Assembly: GCA_035293765.1 (NCBI GenBank)
Contig: DATGMF010000065.1
Coordinates: 310,001 to 374,000 of the forward strand
Direction: 5' to 3'
Length of the DNA: 64,000 nucleotides
From: DASRHT01 sp035293765
Lineage (GTDB): Bacteria > Chloroflexota > Ktedonobacteria > Ktedonobacterales > Ktedonobacteraceae
How positions within the stretch are numbered: position 1 is the first letter of the stretch; every line of letters begins with the position of its first letter. The notes below the pieces were generated by a model that worked only from the letters and a program-made list of their open reading frames with translations, was not told where the DNA came from and did not search any database. Of this stretch, positions 52,068-60,528 are shown in pieces. Both the position numbers and the translations under genes were made by a program.

Positions 52068-52547
52068 ATGCAAGGTGCTGCGAAGAATGCGATGATAGCG
52101 GGAGGGATTCTCCTGCTCTTACTTATCATAGGAATCGTTCTGGCTGCGGTTTTTGGCGTGCTGCTGGAAGTGCTCTACATTTTCCTGATGCTGCTCGCCG
52201 CGTTGATGGTAATTGCAACCTTCCTACAAATATACTCGATTTTCCTGCTGATGCGTACCGTGACCACTGTTCGTAACGAGATGTCGCCCTTGCTGGCCTC
52301 AGTCCAGGAGACTATCGGGATCGTGAAGAGTACCGCGAAGACGGCGGGGAATACAGTATCGACCATCGGAGCCACAACGCGATTGACTTCTGAAGCCGCT
52401 CTGGGTCCGAGTGTGCGGGCTGTGGCGGCGATAGTGGCCGGACAGCAGATGCTGCGGATATTCCTGGGCAAGGGCCATGTGAGGAGCCGGGCCGAAGAGC
52501 GCCGCAGGCAGCAAATGGAAGCGCAGGCTGCGGCAGGAGGTGAGTAA
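52068..52547 (+). CDS. DUF948-like membrane protein
   Basis: A 159-residue protein with two close membrane helices at the N terminus (about 7-30 and 34-65), then a helical region (TVTTVRNEMSPLLASVQETIGIVKSTAKTAGNTVSTIGATTRLTSE) like that of DUF948 proteins, and a charged Gln/Arg tail. Its stop overlaps the next ATG (TAATG). Function unknown, probably envelope-related. Confidence 0.65.
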   Translation: MQGAAKNAMIAGGILLLLLIIGIVLAAVFGVLLEVLYIFLMLLAALMVIATFLQIYSIFLLMRTVTTVRNEMSPLLASVQETIGIVKSTAKTAGNTVSTIGATTRLTSEAALGPSVRAVAAIVAGQQMLRIFLGKGHVRSRAEERRRQQMEAQAAAGGE

Positions 52548-53131
52548 TGACCCTACTGATGCTAGCCGTCAATCCTACCCTGGCCGCGTGGGGCCAGATT
52601 GCTGCTATCGTGATCGGTATCTTTATCTTCGTTTTTATTGTGATCTCTCTGGCGTTTAACATTGCCATGACCTTTGGCATGTCCTGGGTGCGTCAGAAGG
52701 CCGAACTGGTGAAGATGCTGCGTCCGACCGTCGATAGCCTGAACAAAACAACGGAATCCGCTGCTCAAGGCGTGCCTCCCTCGCCGAACGAAAATGCCAT
52801 TGTACGCACAGTAGCAGGCGTTCCCGCCCACGTTCAGTCGCTTGATAAGCAGGTGGAGCAGACCTCTGACCGCGTGGCTAACGCCGTAATCGAGTTCAGG
52901 GCTCGCGCCGTTCAGGCGAAAACGATCTTCAAGGTCTTTTTCCTGCCAGGTTTGATGAGCACTCCTCGTATCGCACAAAAGGAAGCGAACTTGCAGATTA
53001 AGAGTCCTGGCTACCAGATGTTAATGGAGGAGAAGGCCCCCGCAATTGCGGCAGAAGCGCCCTCCAATGGCTACTCGCAAGATAGGCAGGTCGTGACCGC
53101 CAGTCAGCTCAAAGATGTCCCTTCTCGTTGA
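52547..53131 (+). CDS. Membrane-anchored helical protein
   Basis: A 194-residue protein with one membrane helix (about 12-40) and helical, charged segments thereafter (WVRQKAELVKMLRPTVDSLNKTTESAAQ, HVQSLDKQVEQTSDRVANAVIEFRARAVQAK). It resembles the preceding gene's product in plan and likely partners it. It overlaps the MFS transporter start by 17 bases. Confidence 0.6.
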   Translation: MTLLMLAVNPTLAAWGQIAAIVIGIFIFVFIVISLAFNIAMTFGMSWVRQKAELVKMLRPTVDSLNKTTESAAQGVPPSPNENAIVRTVAGVPAHVQSLDKQVEQTSDRVANAVIEFRARAVQAKTIFKVFFLPGLMSTPRIAQKEANLQIKSPGYQMLMEEKAPAIAAEAPSNGYSQDRQVVTASQLKDVPSR

Positions 53132-54518
53132 GTATATGCAGGAGTTCGGGCGTTTTCAGCGAAACGCCCGCCTGTACCTGATCAGTAATGCGCTGAACGG
53201 GATCAGCATTGGCATGGTCCTGGTTTTGTATAATCTCTACCTGGTTTCCCTGGGGTACAAGGCCGATTTTATTGGCCTTGTGCTATTTATCGGCACCATT
53301 GGCGCTGGCATTGCGATCTTCCCCGCCGGCGTCTGCGTTGATCGCTTCAGCGGCAAAGCCATTATCCTCTGGTCAAGTTTGCTGATTGGCATGGCGGCCC
53401 TGGGGCAGTTTCTTTTTCGCCAGCCGTTCCCCCTGCTGGCAAGCGCGTTTCTCGCTGGCATCGGGGGCGCGTTTATCCTGGTTGTTAACGCTCCCTTTTT
53501 AACGACGCATAGCACTCCGCAGGAACGCTCTTTACTCTTTAGCCTCAATATCGTGCTGGTGCTGATCACCACCGTCCTGGGCGAGATCATTGGTGGTGCG
53601 CTACCCGTGTGGTTTCGCTCTATCCCCTGGCTGATGGCTCGCTTGCCTGCTGGAGCCGCGTGGCTGCTGGCAAGTCAAAGCGTGCCGCGCTCCTACCAGC
53701 TCGCGTTGCTATTTGCCGGTATCGTCGCCGGACCAAGCCTGATCCCTATCTTTCTGATGGAGCATGATCGTCCGGCTAAACGGTCAGATCCTGTTCTGGC
53801 TCAGGTAGATCAGGCAGCGCAGCATGGTCGCCCTGATTGGCGGCAGCAGACGCTGGCAACTCTTGCGCGCTTGCAGTCGCCGGGCGGGTGGCGGGCAATG
53901 CTGGGAAGCGCGTTATTGGCTCTGGTGGCCGTACAGGTGCTGATCGGCCTGGGGGCTGGCCTGTTTATCCCCTACTTCAACATCTACTTTGTGCAGCATC
54001 TGGGAGCGTCCTCGGCCCTGTTCGGTCTGATTGATGGCGCGGCGAACGCGCTCAATGCTGTATTGACGCTGGTAGCTCCCTGGCTGGCTCTACGTATCGG
54101 TAAAGTTAATACTATTGCCGTTACCAGATTGCTAAGCATCCCTGTAATGCTGGTGGTTGGATTGACCAGCATCCTGCCGCTGGCGGCGGTCTTCTATCCC
54201 TTGCGACAGGGCATGATGGATATGTCCGCGGGGATCTTGCAGGTCTTTTCAATGGAGGCTGTCCCCAGGCAGCATCGTGGCCTGGCCAATAGTAGTTACC
54301 AGGCCGCGTTTCAGATCGCCTGGGCGCTCACGGCTCCCATCGGTGGCCTGATTATCGCCAATCTGGGCTTTGCCCCCGTGTTTATCGGGGCAGCGATCCT
54401 GTACCTGCTGGCAATCGCGCTCCTGTGGGGCCGTTTCGGATGGCATAGGAATGGCGACGAAATTGAGAGCAGCGATGAGCACACCGGGGCTGAACTCTTG
54501 ACAAAGCAATCGCTGTAA
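53115..54518 (+). CDS. MFS transporter
   Basis: A 467-residue major-facilitator protein with about 12 membrane helices. A loop between helices 2 and 3 (GVCVDRFSGKAII) carries the family motif A-like G-x-x-x-D-R. The central loop is long and polar (about 220-255, PAKRSDPVLAQVDQAAQHGRPDWRQQ). Substrate unknown. Its start overlaps the previous gene, so the three form one operon. ATG at 53136 is an alternative start. Confidence 0.85.
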   Translation: MSLLVEYMQEFGRFQRNARLYLISNALNGISIGMVLVLYNLYLVSLGYKADFIGLVLFIGTIGAGIAIFPAGVCVDRFSGKAIILWSSLLIGMAALGQFLFRQPFPLLASAFLAGIGGAFILVVNAPFLTTHSTPQERSLLFSLNIVLVLITTVLGEIIGGALPVWFRSIPWLMARLPAGAAWLLASQSVPRSYQLALLFAGIVAGPSLIPIFLMEHDRPAKRSDPVLAQVDQAAQHGRPDWRQQTLATLARLQSPGGWRAMLGSALLALVAVQVLIGLGAGLFIPYFNIYFVQHLGASSALFGLIDGAANALNAVLTLVAPWLALRIGKVNTIAVTRLLSIPVMLVVGLTSILPLAAVFYPLRQGMMDMSAGILQVFSMEAVPRQHRGLANSSYQAAFQIAWALTAPIGGLIIANLGFAPVFIGAAILYLLAIALLWGRFGWHRNGDEIESSDEHTGAELLTKQSL

Positions 54519-54529
54519 TGCTGCACCTT

Positions 54530-54689
54530 CGTAGGGACCCGCGACGGGATGGGTAGGGGCAATCCCTTGCGGTTGCCCTGGTTGGGGATGCGAAATGTTC
54601 GACGGGGGGCAGGGCGGGGGCCAGCCCCGCCCCTACAGCCGTTCGCCCGTGTTCGCCTGTAGGGGCAACCCCTTGCGGTTGCCCTGTAC
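54530..54689. repeat. Cluster of GTAGGGGC-family repeats
   Basis: Four elements in 160 bases: CGTAGGGACCCG (54530-), GTAGGGGCAATCCCTTGC (54553-), a GGGGCAGGGCGGGG/CCCCGCCCCTAC hairpin (54606-54635) and GTAGGGGCAACCCCTTGC (54659-). The second and fourth share GCGGTTGCCCTG tails. Confidence 0.6.
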
Positions 54690-54771
54690 GGTGCCACAAG
54701 GCTGAGGAGACGGCAGGGCGATCAATTGGGCGGACGTGGTCAACTGCGTCCCGCCAGGGATTTGTGAGGAC

Positions 54772-54798
54772 AAAAAAACAGGACCCCCGCAGGGGTCC
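54772..54798 (-). terminator. Rho-independent terminator of the tat operon
   Basis: On the minus strand GGACCCC, TGCG loop, GGGGTCC, then TGTTTTTTT. It lies 12 bases after the tatC stop codon. Confidence 0.9.
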
Positions 54799-54810
54799 AT
54801 TGTGCGTTAA

Positions 54811-55641
54811 TTAGCTTGTTGGTTGTTTAACGGTAAGACGAATGAAGAATATCGTCAGTTCGTACAGGAACGACATCGCTGCGCCCAGGATAATCGGGCT
54901 ATAGATATCCGCGCCCGGCGTCAGGAACGTCGAGGCGATCCACATACCGATATGCGCCGTCGCCCGCTTCTGCCTGAGCGTATCCACGGATACCAGGCCA
55001 ATTTGCGCCATGAAGGTCAATACCAGTGGCAGTTCAAAGATCAGGCCGAAGGCCAGCACAAAGAATGCCACAAAGGTAAAGTAGCTATTGGCCGTCACCA
55101 GCTCGGTAAAACTGCTGGAGGCGAATGAGACCAGAAATTCTACCGGGAAGCGCAATACGATGTAGCCCAGCGTGATGCCAACTACGAAAAGCACAATGCC
55201 GATGCCAATAAACGGCAACGCCTTCTTCTTCTCATGGGCATACAGCCCTGGCGCGATAAATGCCCATGTCTGATAGAGAATCACCGGTAGAGACATAACT
55301 ATGCCTGCCGCGACTGAGATCAGGAGGAAGACGGTGAAGCCCTCCATCAGCCCTGTCACCACGAGCTTTCCTCCCGGCGTGTTTTGGGCAAGAACGTTTG
55401 CTTCCTTCGGTAATGGCGCCTCCAGAAAATGGACGATGGTATCGCGGAAGATAAACGCCACGACGCTAAAGATCGCAATGGCGATCAGCGACTTAAAAAT
55501 GCGCCAGCGCAGCTCCTCCAGGTGATCCAGCAGGGACATGGTTGCCCCTTCTTCTTCACCTGCACTCGCGTTGGCGAAGACGGAGCTTAGAGCACTGAGT
55601 GCCTCCAAGGGATCGTGCTGATCTATATTACCAGAAGCCAT
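54811..55641 (-). CDS. tatC: Sec-independent translocase subunit TatC
   Basis: Twin-arginine signal receptor in the membrane, 276 residues. The N-terminal 35 residues are an Ala/Glu-rich extension, then MSLLDHLEELRWRIFKSL, the classic TatC start. Further motifs: LYQTWAFIAPGLYAHEKKKAL and FGLIFELPLVLTF, with Glu on helix 4. Six helices fit. GGGGGA precedes the ATG. It follows tatA in an operon that begins with a sigma factor. Confidence 0.95.
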   Translation of the reverse strand: MASGNIDQHDPLEALSALSSVFANASAGEEEGATMSLLDHLEELRWRIFKSLIAIAIFSVVAFIFRDTIVHFLEAPLPKEANVLAQNTPGGKLVVTGLMEGFTVFLLISVAAGIVMSLPVILYQTWAFIAPGLYAHEKKKALPFIGIGIVLFVVGITLGYIVLRFPVEFLVSFASSSFTELVTANSYFTFVAFFVLAFGLIFELPLVLTFMAQIGLVSVDTLRQKRATAHIGMWIASTFLTPGADIYSPIILGAAMSFLYELTIFFIRLTVKQPTS

Positions 55642-55671
55642 GTTTCCCCCTGTAAGCAGGTATAAGCAGCG

Positions 55672-55983
55672 TTATAGCTCTGACTTAACTTCATGATTAT
55701 GTGTTTCGGTGCTGGCGCTTACCTCAGGCTGAGCGGCTTCGACAACGTTGGAGTGGTTGCGCAGGCGCTCAAGTTCGCGCTGTGCCGACTCAAGCTCAAG
55801 CCGGGTGACTTCTGGCGACTTCTCTTCTTCCTTCCCCTGCGTCAGCTCATTCATGCCCTTACGAAACTCTTTAATGCTCTTGCCGATGGCGGAGCCCATT
55901 TCTGGTAGCTTCTTTGGTCCAAAGATCAGGAGAGCGATCACCAGAATGACGATGAGGTCTAATCCATGAAATCCGGGTACCAT
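55672..55983 (-). CDS. tatA: TatA/TatB-family protein
   Basis: Small pore subunit of the twin-arginine translocase, 103 residues. One membrane helix (GLDLIVILVIALLIFGPKKLPE, about 8-28) is followed by the amphipathic helix and an acidic, charged tail. The FGPKKLP hinge is conserved. TatA and TatB are not told apart by eye; the length suits either. AAGGAT lies 7 bases before the ATG. Confidence 0.9.
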   Translation of the reverse strand: MVPGFHGLDLIVILVIALLIFGPKKLPEMGSAIGKSIKEFRKGMNELTQGKEEEKSPEVTRLELESAQRELERLRNHSNVVEAAQPEVSASTETHNHEVKSEL

Positions 55984-56064
55984 AGCAAATATCCTTTCTT
56001 GTTGTGCATCGAATCTGGCACTTTGCTAGCGGATGCCCTTCGATAGCATCCCCATGTTCAAATA

Positions 56065-56361
56065 TCAAGAAACTGCCGGTTGAGTTGTATCCTGGCCCAC
56101 CAGAGCCGACTCAAGGGCGTGGAGCCCTTCCAGACCGATACTGACCACTCCTAAGCCTGCCGAACCCAGAGTAACCAGCTTGATGATGCTGCGTCGGCTC
56201 ACCGGGCGCGAGCGCCAGTTACGTGCGATGCGCTCCTGGCGACGTAGTTCTTGCGCCTCCAGTCGTACCGAAGCAACAATTCTTTGCTCCATCGCGGGAG
56301 GCGTCGGGCCTGCATTGCTGTAATGGCGCAACAGCAATGTCTCGATAGAGTCATTATGCAT
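56065..56361 (-). CDS. Small membrane protein, probable anti-sigma partner
   Basis: A 98-residue protein. The first 55 residues are helical and charged (ESIETLLLRHYSNAGPTPPAMEQRIVASVRLEAQELRRQERI), and a membrane helix sits near 60-80. No zinc-binding H-x3-C-x2-C is present, so it is not a ZAS-type anti-sigma factor. Position makes it the candidate: its start overlaps the end of the ECF sigma gene by 8 bases. A link to Tat control is inference. Confidence 0.55.
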   Translation of the reverse strand: MHNDSIETLLLRHYSNAGPTPPAMEQRIVASVRLEAQELRRQERIARNWRSRPVSRRSIIKLVTLGSAGLGVVSIGLEGLHALESALVGQDTTQPAVS

Positions 56362-57106
56362 AGCTTCTCCTGGTCGTTGCAGGATGCGCGGAAAGCGTCA
56401 ACCGCTGTGGATGGTTGCTCAGCGATTGATCTTCGGCGGCGTCCTTACTGGTGGAGGCCGTATCAGAGCCTCCATGCCTGATAGCGGAAGCTGAAGGATC
56501 GTAGATCTCTTCGCCGCTTTCATAGGTATAGAGCTGTTGAAATTGTTTGCGCGCTCGCACCAGGCGCTGACGCACTGCTGCCTCTTTCATTTCGAGCATA
56601 GTGGCAATCTCAGCCGTTGAAAGACCGCCGATGACGGAAAGCAACAGGCAGAGGCGCAACGGCTCTGGCAGCTTCGCCATCACGGCGCGCACGACCTCCT
56701 GTTCGGGAACCAGTTCAGCCGGATCATCGGCCTCGGTTGCGCCGTAGCCGACGGGTTGAACGGGAGCGGCCTGTTTGCTCAGCATCTCGGCGTCGATCTC
56801 CCGGATTTCTTGCGTCTTTTCCTCCTGCATATGTGAGAAGGGAATGAAGCGGAAGAGGTTGCGCCTGCGCCGTTGCATCCGCACGGTATTGACGGCGATA
56901 CGTAAAAGCCATGCTTTCGCGTGAAATTGTGCGCCACTGGAGGCGCGGGCAGCATCGATTGCCCTCAGGGCCTGATGAAAGGTATCCTGCGTCAGATCCT
57001 GGCTTTCTTCCCAATCGCCGGTCAGGGCGTAGATGGTATGGAAGACCAGTTTGCCATATTCATAAATGAGTGCCTCTATCGCCTGGTCCGCGGGCAGTGT
57101 ATTCAC
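56354..57106 (-). CDS. ECF-type RNA polymerase sigma factor
   Basis: A 250-residue sigma-70-family factor. Region 2 is YGKLVFHTIYALTGDWEESQDLTQDTFHQALRAI (about 15-50), then WLLRIAVNTVRMQRRRR. A spacer of about 65 residues is longer than usual. Region 4 is LPEPLRLCLLLSVIGGLSTAEIATMLEMKEAAVRQRLVRARKQF (about 150-195). A C-terminal tail of about 55 residues is extra. Start is GTG. It heads the sigma/membrane-protein/tatA/tatC unit. Confidence 0.9.
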   Translation of the reverse strand: MNTLPADQAIEALIYEYGKLVFHTIYALTGDWEESQDLTQDTFHQALRAIDAARASSGAQFHAKAWLLRIAVNTVRMQRRRRNLFRFIPFSHMQEEKTQEIREIDAEMLSKQAAPVQPVGYGATEADDPAELVPEQEVVRAVMAKLPEPLRLCLLLSVIGGLSTAEIATMLEMKEAAVRQRLVRARKQFQQLYTYESGEEIYDPSASAIRHGGSDTASTSKDAAEDQSLSNHPQRLTLSAHPATTRRSYA

Positions 57107-57280
57107 TCACAAAGCTCTCTTCGCCCTGGCTGGGCATTGGTAATATGCTGCTATGTATATAGAGATGCACGACCAAAGGAAAATGTGACAATGGAAACAA
57201 GAAAAAAATAGAAGTTGGAAAAGTGGGTAAAGGGGCCGACCACCGTGAAGTGGGAAACCCCTCGCATCGTTTGAGTGTGT

Positions 57281-57523
57281 TTAGCGCAAGTGTTCTTCTA
57301 TATAATCTTCGGCCTCTTGCACTGTCGTGATCTTCTCAGCATCCTCATCCGAGATTTGGAGTTTGAACTCCTCCTCAAGAGACATAATGAGTTCAACCAG
57401 GTCAAGAGAATCGGCGTTAAGATCTTCAACGAAGGATGCGCTAGGAACGACCTCGCTTTCATCGACGCCCAACTGGTCAACGATAATTTTCTTTAGTCGA
57501 TCATGAATAGTTGGAGTTGCCAT
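57281..57523 (-). CDS. acpP: Acyl carrier protein
   Basis: Carries growing fatty acyl chains on 4'-phosphopantetheine. The attachment Ser39 lies in NADSLDLVEL. At 80 residues it is normal, very acidic (DEDAEK, EEHLR). ATG overlaps the nusB stop (TAATG), so it is coupled to nusB. It ends the fabD-containing run. Confidence 0.97.
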   Translation of the reverse strand: MATPTIHDRLKKIIVDQLGVDESEVVPSASFVEDLNADSLDLVELIMSLEEEFKLQISDEDAEKITTVQEAEDYIEEHLR

Positions 57524-57966
57524 TATTTCACCTCGCTTTCCGCTTTAGGGGTGGGCTGTTGTTGTGCCCGATTAAATATTGTGCCCAGCACGCCATTGAT
57601 GAAACGGCTTGAAGTGTCACCGCCGAAGATTTTGGCTAGTTCCACCGCCTCATTGATAGCCGCTTTGGCTGGTACAGTATTATTAAACAGAATTTCGTAG
57701 ATTGCAAGCCTTAGAATATTTTTGTCGATGCGGGCCATCTGCTGTAAAGGCCATTCGCGGGCGGCGCTCTGGATGTGAGCATCGATCTCTGCAAGATGGT
57801 CACAGACGCCGTGAACCAGCTCACCTGCGTATTCTACAACCTTAGGGTGCAGATTGCGCTCCTCCGCATGACGCTGCAAGACCTCCGTCGGGGCGTGATG
57901 AGCGGTATCGTATTCGTAGAGTGTTTGCAGTGCGATCATTCGCGCCTGTCTGCGTATCCCTGGCAT
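57523..57966 (-). CDS. nusB: Transcription antitermination factor NusB
   Basis: Binds boxA RNA with S10 in rRNA antitermination. The helical N terminus (RRQARMIALQTLYEYD) and the C-terminal core (RIDKNILRLAIYEILFNNTVPAKAAINEAVELAKIFGGDTSSRFINGVLG) are typical, and the length (147) is normal. GAGGAAACC lies just upstream. Confidence 0.95.
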   Translation of the reverse strand: MPGIRRQARMIALQTLYEYDTAHHAPTEVLQRHAEERNLHPKVVEYAGELVHGVCDHLAEIDAHIQSAAREWPLQQMARIDKNILRLAIYEILFNNTVPAKAAINEAVELAKIFGGDTSSRFINGVLGTIFNRAQQQPTPKAESEVK

Positions 57967-57987
57967 GGTTTCCTCAAAAAATTCTGG

Positions 57988-58326
57988 CTATGCTACATCC
58001 TGGATGTAGACATTCACCTCTTTGACCTGCATTCCAACCATCTCTTCGATTGCGGCTGCCACTTCTTCCTGGACAGCAGTGCCTACTTCGACAATATTCA
58101 CACCAGCTTCGACGACGAGATACAGGTCGGCAGAGACAATGTTCTCCCTGATGGTCAGGGCAACCCCGTCCCTGGGAAGATCGCGGCCCAGCAAGCGCGA
58201 CCACTGGTCGTTCGTATGAGCCATATGAGCGACGCCCGGGATCTGCGATGCCGTGTTGGTGACGATGGTTGAAAGCACCTGCCGGGCTACACGTACAACG
58301 CCTCTCGGCTGCGATTCCACTGCCAT
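57988..58326 (-). CDS. Asp23/Gls24-family protein
   Basis: A 112-residue Asp23 domain: RGVVRVARQVLSTIVTNTASQIPGV, then DLYLVVEAGVNIVEVGTAVQEEVAAAIEEMVGMQVKEVNVYIQDV. Family members are linked to cell-envelope homeostasis and often precede nusB, as here. Good ribosome binding site (GAGGAGAGAGAGG). Confidence 0.9.
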   Translation of the reverse strand: MAVESQPRGVVRVARQVLSTIVTNTASQIPGVAHMAHTNDQWSRLLGRDLPRDGVALTIRENIVSADLYLVVEAGVNIVEVGTAVQEEVAAAIEEMVGMQVKEVNVYIQDVA

Positions 58327-58350
58327 ACCTCTCTCTCCTCTTTAAATGGC

Positions 58351-58377
58351 CCGTAGGGACCCGATTTATCGCGTCCG
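58351..58377 (-). repeat. 27-bp inverted repeat, left copy
   Basis: Begins CCGTAGGGACCCG and ends GCGTCCG. An exact complementary copy lies at 61291-61317, so the pair brackets fabD, rpmF, the DUF177 gene and a coiled-coil gene. It shares CGTAGGGACCCG with the cluster at 54530. Confidence 0.65.
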
Positions 58378-58456
58378 CGTCCATTGGCCTGTTGTAGAGA
58401 CTTTGCAAGCTACATTACTGCAAAGATAGGCGCTTTTCGAGATTGTGTCAAGCCCA

Positions 58457-59494
58457 CTATCCCAACAGGCCCATATCTCGTACCTGCGCCGCCGCTTTCT
58501 CTACTTCTGCCACGCTCCCGATATTGATCATGGTGACACCCTTCGCGATGCGTTTGATCATCCCGGTCAGCGCCTGCCCCGGCCCGATTTCAATGAACGT
58601 GGTCACTCCAGCGCCCGCCAGATATTCGATGGTCTTTACCCATTGTACCGAAGATGCTACCTGTTGAGCAAGTTCTTCGCGTAATGCATGCTCATCTATT
58701 AACGGCACTGCCGCGATGTTGCTGATAATGGGCACGGCGGCATCGTTTATGCGCGCGCTTTCGATGGCGTGTGCCAGCTTGGCGGCGGCTGGCTGCATCA
58801 CGGGCGAATGGAATGCTCCGCTGACGGCGAGTGGCATGACGCGTTTGGCGCCGCGCGCCTTTGCCATTTCCATCGCCAGAGCCAGCGCGTGCTCTTCGCC
58901 GGAGATGACAATTTGCCCCGGAGCATTGTAATTGGCAATCACCACCTGTCCCCAGCCGGGAGGGACCTTCTTATCAGCCGGGAGGCTTGCCAGAGCCTGC
59001 CGCGTGGCCTCTTCACAAATTTCCTGTGCGGCTGCTGCGTCCATCCCCAGCAGCGCGGCCATGCCCCCTGGACAGGTCGTTTCGTCTTCGTGCATCAGCC
59101 GTCCTCGCTCGCGCACCAGCAGCGCGGCATCCTTGAGGTCCATCACGCCAGCAGCCACCAGCGTGGTGCATTCGCCCACACTATGGCCGGCGGTATATGC
59201 CGGTGTCAATGGCGAGGACCAGGAAAAATTTTTGGGAGAGAGGGCTTCCTGGAATGCTGCAAGGAAGGCAAGGCTGACGGTGGTAATCGCCGGTTGAGCA
59301 TTGATTGTCGCGCGTAATGTTTCTTCCGGGCCGTGAAAACAGAGCGTGCTAAGAGAAAAGCCAAGCGTCTCGTCAACGGTGTCGAAGACGCGCCTGGCCG
59401 CTGCGGAAGAGGCGTAAACGTCCGCTCCCATGCCGATAGCCTGACTGCCCTGCCCTGGAAAAACAAAGGCGACTTGTGTCGTCATCATATTCAT
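58457..59494 (-). CDS. fabD: Malonyl-CoA:ACP transacylase
   Basis: Loads malonyl groups onto ACP. Motifs: AFVFPGQGSQAIGMG (about 9-23), the active-site Ser105 in GHSVGE, the Arg in LLVRERGRLM and His in SGAFHSPVM. At 345 residues it is slightly long. The ribosome binding site is weak; three nearby ATG codons (59494, 59488, 59485) are possible starts. plsX, fabH and fabG, often next to it, are absent. Confidence 0.95.
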   Translation of the reverse strand: MNMMTTQVAFVFPGQGSQAIGMGADVYASSAAARRVFDTVDETLGFSLSTLCFHGPEETLRATINAQPAITTVSLAFLAAFQEALSPKNFSWSSPLTPAYTAGHSVGECTTLVAAGVMDLKDAALLVRERGRLMHEDETTCPGGMAALLGMDAAAAQEICEEATRQALASLPADKKVPPGWGQVVIANYNAPGQIVISGEEHALALAMEMAKARGAKRVMPLAVSGAFHSPVMQPAAAKLAHAIESARINDAAVPIISNIAAVPLIDEHALREELAQQVASSVQWVKTIEYLAGAGVTTFIEIGPGQALTGMIKRIAKGVTMINIGSVAEVEKAAAQVRDMGLLG

Positions 59495-59600
59495 TGGCTT
59501 TAGTAAAATCTAGTACGCGGGCAGTGTGCGGTATGCTTCAAGCGTGTATCGAGCGTGTAGAGCTAAAAATGCATGAATAGCTGCACTGCCGCCCGCTACA

Positions 59601-59789
59601 TTACTTCTTTGCCCTGGGCAGGAAGACCTGACGCCCTCGATATGTCCCACAATTGGGGCAGGCATGGTGCGCCAGGCGCGGCCTTTTGCACTGAGGACAG
59701 GCAACGAGCTGCGGTAATTTCAAATGATGGTGAGCTCTGCGCTCTCCCTGCCGGGCGCGCGAGACTCGCTGTTTTGGTAGTGCTCCCAT
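59601..59789 (-). CDS. rpmF: 50S ribosomal protein L32
   Basis: A 62-residue ribosomal protein with a zinc site of four Cys (31, 34, 44, 47) in CPQC and CPNC, and the usual basic N terminus. Start 59789 has GGAGAC upstream; the in-frame ATG at 59843 adds unrelated residues. It sits between fabD and the DUF177 gene, the widespread order yceD-rpmF. Confidence 0.95.
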   Translation of the reverse strand: MGALPKQRVSRARQGERRAHHHLKLPQLVACPQCKRPRLAHHACPNCGTYRGRQVFLPRAKK

Positions 59790-59863
59790 AAGATTTGTCT
59801 CCTCTTCCACCAGTAATGGAGCCCGAATGTTGATCAGGCACATCTACTTGTGATAACTATGCG

Positions 59864-60394
59864 CTATGATTTCGGCTGGTCTTGCAACAATGTCTTTAAG
59901 ATGCTCAAGCGGCTATCAACTTCCGGTTCGCATGTGCAGGTGCCCAGGTTAAGGTCCTGACCGCACTGCGAGCAGAGCCCCGCGCAATCTTCTTTGCACA
60001 ATGTGACCATTGGTATGTCGAGCAATACCTGTTGCCGTATTGGCTCGGTCAAATCCACCAGGTGATGGCTGTCAATGGGAAATGCATCCTCCGCATCGAC
60101 GGGAGGGATCGGCATCCCCGTGACAACATCTACGGTTGGATAGAAGCGCTCTTCAAATGTGACATGCATTGGCTGCTCGAATTCTTTCAGGCAGCGTGTG
60201 CAGCTAAGTTGAAGCGTGAGATCCACCCAGCCATCGGCCAGCAAACCCTGGTTAATGCGCCTCAAACGCACATGGCCTTTAAGGGGACCGATGATCTTGA
60301 GATCGTTATCGAGCTGGACCTGCTCTTCGTCAATGTCCGACTCGAATGTCGTTCCCACCGGGGCCTTCATGAGCTGTGCGACGTTAAAGATCAT
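59864..60394 (-). CDS. DUF177 (YceD-like) protein
   Basis: A 176-residue protein of the YceD family, linked to 23S rRNA metabolism in plants and bacteria. Core: GHVRLRRINQGLLADGWVDLTLQLSCTRCLKEF, with a CxxC, and a C-terminal Cys-rich part (CKEDCAGLCSQCGQDLNLGTCTC) that may bind zinc. Start 60394 has AAAGGAAA upstream. It immediately precedes rpmF, as usual. Confidence 0.85.
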   Translation of the reverse strand: MIFNVAQLMKAPVGTTFESDIDEEQVQLDNDLKIIGPLKGHVRLRRINQGLLADGWVDLTLQLSCTRCLKEFEQPMHVTFEERFYPTVDVVTGMPIPPVDAEDAFPIDSHHLVDLTEPIRQQVLLDIPMVTLCKEDCAGLCSQCGQDLNLGTCTCEPEVDSRLSILKTLLQDQPKS

Positions 60395-60528
60395 GGAACA
60401 TTTCCTTTCCACAGAGTGTAATACAATGGCTATAAATAAGCTATGGTGCAAGGATAATGGTCCTATCTTCTCTGCTGGCGCTTGCTCATTATAGACAAGC
60501 TGTTAGAGGGTGTCAAGCCCTGCGATAT

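Larger units (their letters stand above)
54519..54810. other. Repeat-rich intergenic region
   Basis: About 290 bases between converging genes. It holds a cluster of GTAGGGGC-family repeats (54530-54689) and the tat operon terminator. No gene. Confidence 0.6.

Noticed and set aside
57200..57275. Terminator after acpP
   Set aside because: Only weak AGGGG/CCCCT complementarity with mismatched interior; not convincing enough to list.
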